Below, in pieces: positions 61,692-64,000 of a stretch of 64,000 nucleotides of DNA (position 1 is its first letter; each line of letters opens with the position of its first letter). This DNA is from CAIKMD01 sp036501365 (GTDB taxonomy: Bacteria; Pseudomonadota; Alphaproteobacteria; ATCC43930; CGMCC-115725): NCBI GenBank assembly GCA_036501365.1, contig DASYAL010000055.1:186001-250000 (forward strand), read 5' to 3'. The notes under the pieces are model-generated. The model was not told the origin of the DNA and searched no databases. It worked only from the letters and a program-made list of their open reading frames with translations. Made by a program: the position numbers and the translations under genes.

Positions 61692-61802
61692 TCTTCGCGC
61701 GGTTCCGCGCTTGTTCCATCGCCGTCTTTATGCTTTAAGGCGCGCGGATCGAGGCGCCGCGGGGCGGACGACCGCCCGGTCCCAAGCGAAAGGATCATCA
61801 TC

Positions 61803-62816
61803 ATGCCGCGTCGTGTTCTGGTCGCCGCTTTTCTTGCCGTGCTCGCGGCGATGCCGGCTGTCGCGCAGCAAAAGGCTCCGGCGAAAGCGGCTGGCGGCGA
61901 CGACCCCGTGGTTGCGCGCATCAACGGGGCGACGCTGCATCGCTCGGATCTCGAGCTCGCGCTGCGCGGTGCGCCGGCGCAAATCCAACAGCAGCCGATC
62001 GACAAGATCTATCCGCAGTTGCTTAACAGCCTCGTCAACGCCGAGCTGCTGGCCCAGGCCGGGCGTAAGGCAAAGATCGACCAGAACGGGCAGGTCAAGC
62101 AGCAGATCGCGGGGGCGGAGAAAGAGATCATCGCCGATGCCTTTGTCGCCTCGCTGGCGCGCAGCCAGATCACCGAGCAGAAGTTGCGCGCCGCCTACGA
62201 CCAGTACGCCAAGGAAGCGCCGCAGAGCGAAGAGGTGCATGCGCGACACATCCTCGTAGCGACCGAGCAGGAGGCCAAGGACATCATCGATCAGCTCAAC
62301 AAGGGCGCCGATTTCGCGACCCTCGCCAAGGACAAGACCACCGATCCGTCGGGCAAGGCGAATGGCGGCGATCTTGGCTACTTCACCAAGCAGGACATGG
62401 TGCCAGAATTCGCCGACGCAGCCTTCGCGTTGAAGCCAGGCGAATACACCAAGACGCCGGTCCACACGCAATTCGGCTGGCATGTCATCAAGGTCGAAGA
62501 CCGCCGCCCCGGCAAGGCCGGAACCTATGAGCAGGTCGCGCCCGAGATCGCGCAACAGATGACGCAGCAGATCGTCGGCCAAAAGCTGCAAGAGCTGCGC
62601 GGCCAAGCCAAGATCGAGCTCTTCGGCCCCGACGGCAAGGCGCTCGCTTCCGCCGCGCCGCCGCCGCAGGCCGCGCCGAATAACCAGCCGGCACAGCAGC
62701 AACCGGTCGCGCCGACACTCAATCTCGGCGGCGGCGGCGGCGGCGGGGCAGGCGGCGGCGCGCCAGTGCCGCCGACGCTCTCGCCGGCGACAGCGCCCGA
62801 TCAGCTCGGGAAGTGA
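61803..62816 (+). CDS. Exported parvulin-type peptidyl-prolyl isomerase
   Basis: The 337-residue periplasmic foldase has a signal peptide (about 1-21, MPRRVLVAAFLAVLAAMPAV), a SurA-like N-terminal helical region (VVARINGATLHRSDLELALRG), and a rotamase domain (about 135-225: HARHILVATEQEAKDIIDQL, GGDLGYFTKQDMVPEFADAAFAL, THTQFGWHVIK-type ending). The last 70 residues are a proline, glutamine and glycine-rich tail with a run of eight Gly. AAAGGATCATC precedes the ATG. It probably assists outer-membrane protein folding beside SecA and DegP. Confidence 0.9.
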   Translation: MPRRVLVAAFLAVLAAMPAVAQQKAPAKAAGGDDPVVARINGATLHRSDLELALRGAPAQIQQQPIDKIYPQLLNSLVNAELLAQAGRKAKIDQNGQVKQQIAGAEKEIIADAFVASLARSQITEQKLRAAYDQYAKEAPQSEEVHARHILVATEQEAKDIIDQLNKGADFATLAKDKTTDPSGKANGGDLGYFTKQDMVPEFADAAFALKPGEYTKTPVHTQFGWHVIKVEDRRPGKAGTYEQVAPEIAQQMTQQIVGQKLQELRGQAKIELFGPDGKALASAAPPPQAAPNNQPAQQQPVAPTLNLGGGGGGGAGGGAPVPPTLSPATAPDQLGK

Positions 62817-62840
62817 TCCCGACCGCCTGAGGGGACGCGG

Positions 62841-64000
62841 ATGGCCGAGACCCTCTCGCCGCTCGCGCCGGCACATTTTCCCGCGTTGCCGGCCATCGAC
62901 GGCGTGCGCGTTGCCAGCGCGCATTGCGGCATCCGCTATCAAGGCCGCACCGACCTGATGGTCGCGCTACTCGATCCCGGGAGCACCGTTGCCGGGGTGT
63001 TCACGCGCTCGCTGATGCCAGGCGCACCGGTCGATTGGTGTCGGCGGGCGTTGCCGCGCGGCAAGGTTCGCGCGATCGTCGTCAATTCCGGCAACGCCAA
63101 TGTATTCACCGGCCGGCAGGGCAAGGCAGCCGTCGACGCGACGGTGAAGGGCGCGGCATCGCTGCTCCATTGCGACGCGCGCGAGATCTATGTCGCCTCG
63201 ACCGGGGTCATCGGCGAGAAGCTGCCGGCGGAAAAGATCGTCGCGGCGCTGCCTAGCGCTTTTGCAGCGATGTCGCCTGCCGGCTGGAGCGATGCTGCGC
63301 GCGCGATCATGACCACCGACACCTTCCCGAAAGGCGCGACGCAAAGCGCGGCGATCGACGGTATGGCGGTGACGATCAACGGCTTTGCCAAAGGCTCGGG
63401 CATGATCGCCCCCGACATGGGCACGATGCTTGCCTATATATTCACCGATGCCGCGCTGCCGGCGGCGGTGCTGCAAGCGCTGCTGGTTTCCGGCAACGAG
63501 CGCGCCTTCAATTCGATCACAGTCGATGGCGACACCTCGACCAGCGACACTGTGCTGCTCTGCGCGACCGGCAAGGCGAAGCACAAGCGCGTGACGCGCG
63601 CTGCCGATCCGCGCCTCAAGGACTTCCGCCGCGCGCTCGATGCGGTACTGATCGATCTCGCGCAGCAGATCGTCCGCGACGGCGAGGGCGCGCAGAAATT
63701 CGTCACCATCCGCGTGACCGGCGCTGCCTCCGCGCGCGCGGCGCGCCGCATCGGCCTCACCGTCGGCAATTCGCCTCTGGTCAAGACCGCGCTCGCCGCA
63801 GGCGACGCGAATTGGGGACGCATCGTCATGGCGGTCGGCAAGGCCGGCGAGAAGGCCGATCGCGACCGCCTCGCGATCTCAGCTGGCGGTGTCCGTATCG
63901 CCGAGAAGGGCAGCGCGGTCGAAGGCTATGACGAGACGCCGGTGGCGCGTCACATGGCGGGGCGCGACATCCTGATCGAGATCGATATCGGCATCGGCTC
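62841..64000 (+). CDS. argJ: Glutamate N-acetyltransferase/amino-acid acetyltransferase ArgJ, 3' end missing
   Basis: The first 386 residues are seen and the frame is open at the window edge; about 20 more are expected. ArgJ moves acetyl from N-acetylornithine to glutamate. SNSGNAN-type sequence (VVNSGNANVFTGRQG), the autocleavage region KGSGMIAPDMGTMLAYIFTDA (cleavage before the Thr nucleophile; the residue before it is Gly instead of the usual Ala) and GDANWGRIVMAVGKAG are present. GAGGGGACGCGG precedes the ATG, 24 bases after the parvulin gene. Confidence 0.95.
   Translation, partial: MAETLSPLAPAHFPALPAIDGVRVASAHCGIRYQGRTDLMVALLDPGSTVAGVFTRSLMPGAPVDWCRRALPRGKVRAIVVNSGNANVFTGRQGKAAVDATVKGAASLLHCDAREIYVASTGVIGEKLPAEKIVAALPSAFAAMSPAGWSDAARAIMTTDTFPKGATQSAAIDGMAVTINGFAKGSGMIAPDMGTMLAYIFTDAALPAAVLQALLVSGNERAFNSITVDGDTSTSDTVLLCATGKAKHKRVTRAADPRLKDFRRALDAVLIDLAQQIVRDGEGAQKFVTIRVTGAASARAARRIGLTVGNSPLVKTALAAGDANWGRIVMAVGKAGEKADRDRLAISAGGVRIAEKGSAVEGYDETPVARHMAGRDILIEIDIGIG

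Overview
The window is GC-rich, densely packed bacterial chromosome that reads as an alphaproteobacterium. The strongest evidence is the gene order dapF-mtaB-ftsY diverging from ffh-rpsP-rimM-trmD-rplS-leuC-leuD-leuB, the block aroB-aroK / small membrane protein / large exported protein / xerD / accA, the long form of dCTP deaminase, and palindromic intergenic repeats of types common in that class. I cannot fix the genus; a Rhodospirillales- or Rhizobiales-like soil or water organism is my inference. There are no rRNA or tRNA genes, no CRISPR array and no intact insertion sequence or prophage that I can see.

Layout. 1-11.6 kb is accessory: the end of a nitrate/taurine-type ABC permease, a PAS histidine kinase, a PagL-like lipid A deacylase, proline iminopeptidase, trehalose-phosphatase, a membrane acyltransferase, a 406-residue pentapeptide-repeat protein, a cupin, a split chromate transporter and a three-gene unit around a YeiH-type exporter behind a near-consensus promoter. 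11.8-20.5 kb is the most interesting part. A DSF (diffusible signal factor) synthase of the RpfF type, with both catalytic glutamates, faces an operon encoding an RpfC-like hybrid kinase (membrane sensor, kinase, two receivers, Hpt), a DUF1275 membrane protein and a second kinase carrying an RpfG-like receiver. A perfect CtrA box lies 45 bases upstream of the synthase. Between the two arms are an HpcH/HpaI aldolase, a coupled pair of small unknown genes and a stretch of decayed gene fragments. 20.5-30.8 kb holds dCTP deaminase, TfoX, a GST, an ArsR/SRPBCC pair, a small-molecule catabolic operon with a MarR regulator, a divergent TRAP binding protein, a dienelactone hydrolase and an exported phosphoesterase.

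30.8-42.2 kb is core: SRP receptor and Ffh, translation and tRNA/ribosome maturation genes, and leucine biosynthesis. 43.5-50.1 kb is regulatory: PrsK/PrsR of the PEP-CTERM/exosortase system, then a catalytically dead HtrA-like protein, a LuxR-type regulator with a degenerate receiver, and an intact HtrA-like protease. 50-64 kb returns to housekeeping genes: shikimate pathway, XerD, AccA, an orphan OmpR-type regulator next to DegP, SecA, a parvulin-type exported foldase and the start of ArgJ.

The genes suggest two environmental circuits, candidate DSF quorum sensing and PEP-CTERM-linked envelope or exopolysaccharide control, beside an envelope quality-control cluster (SecA, DegP, parvulin, response regulator).
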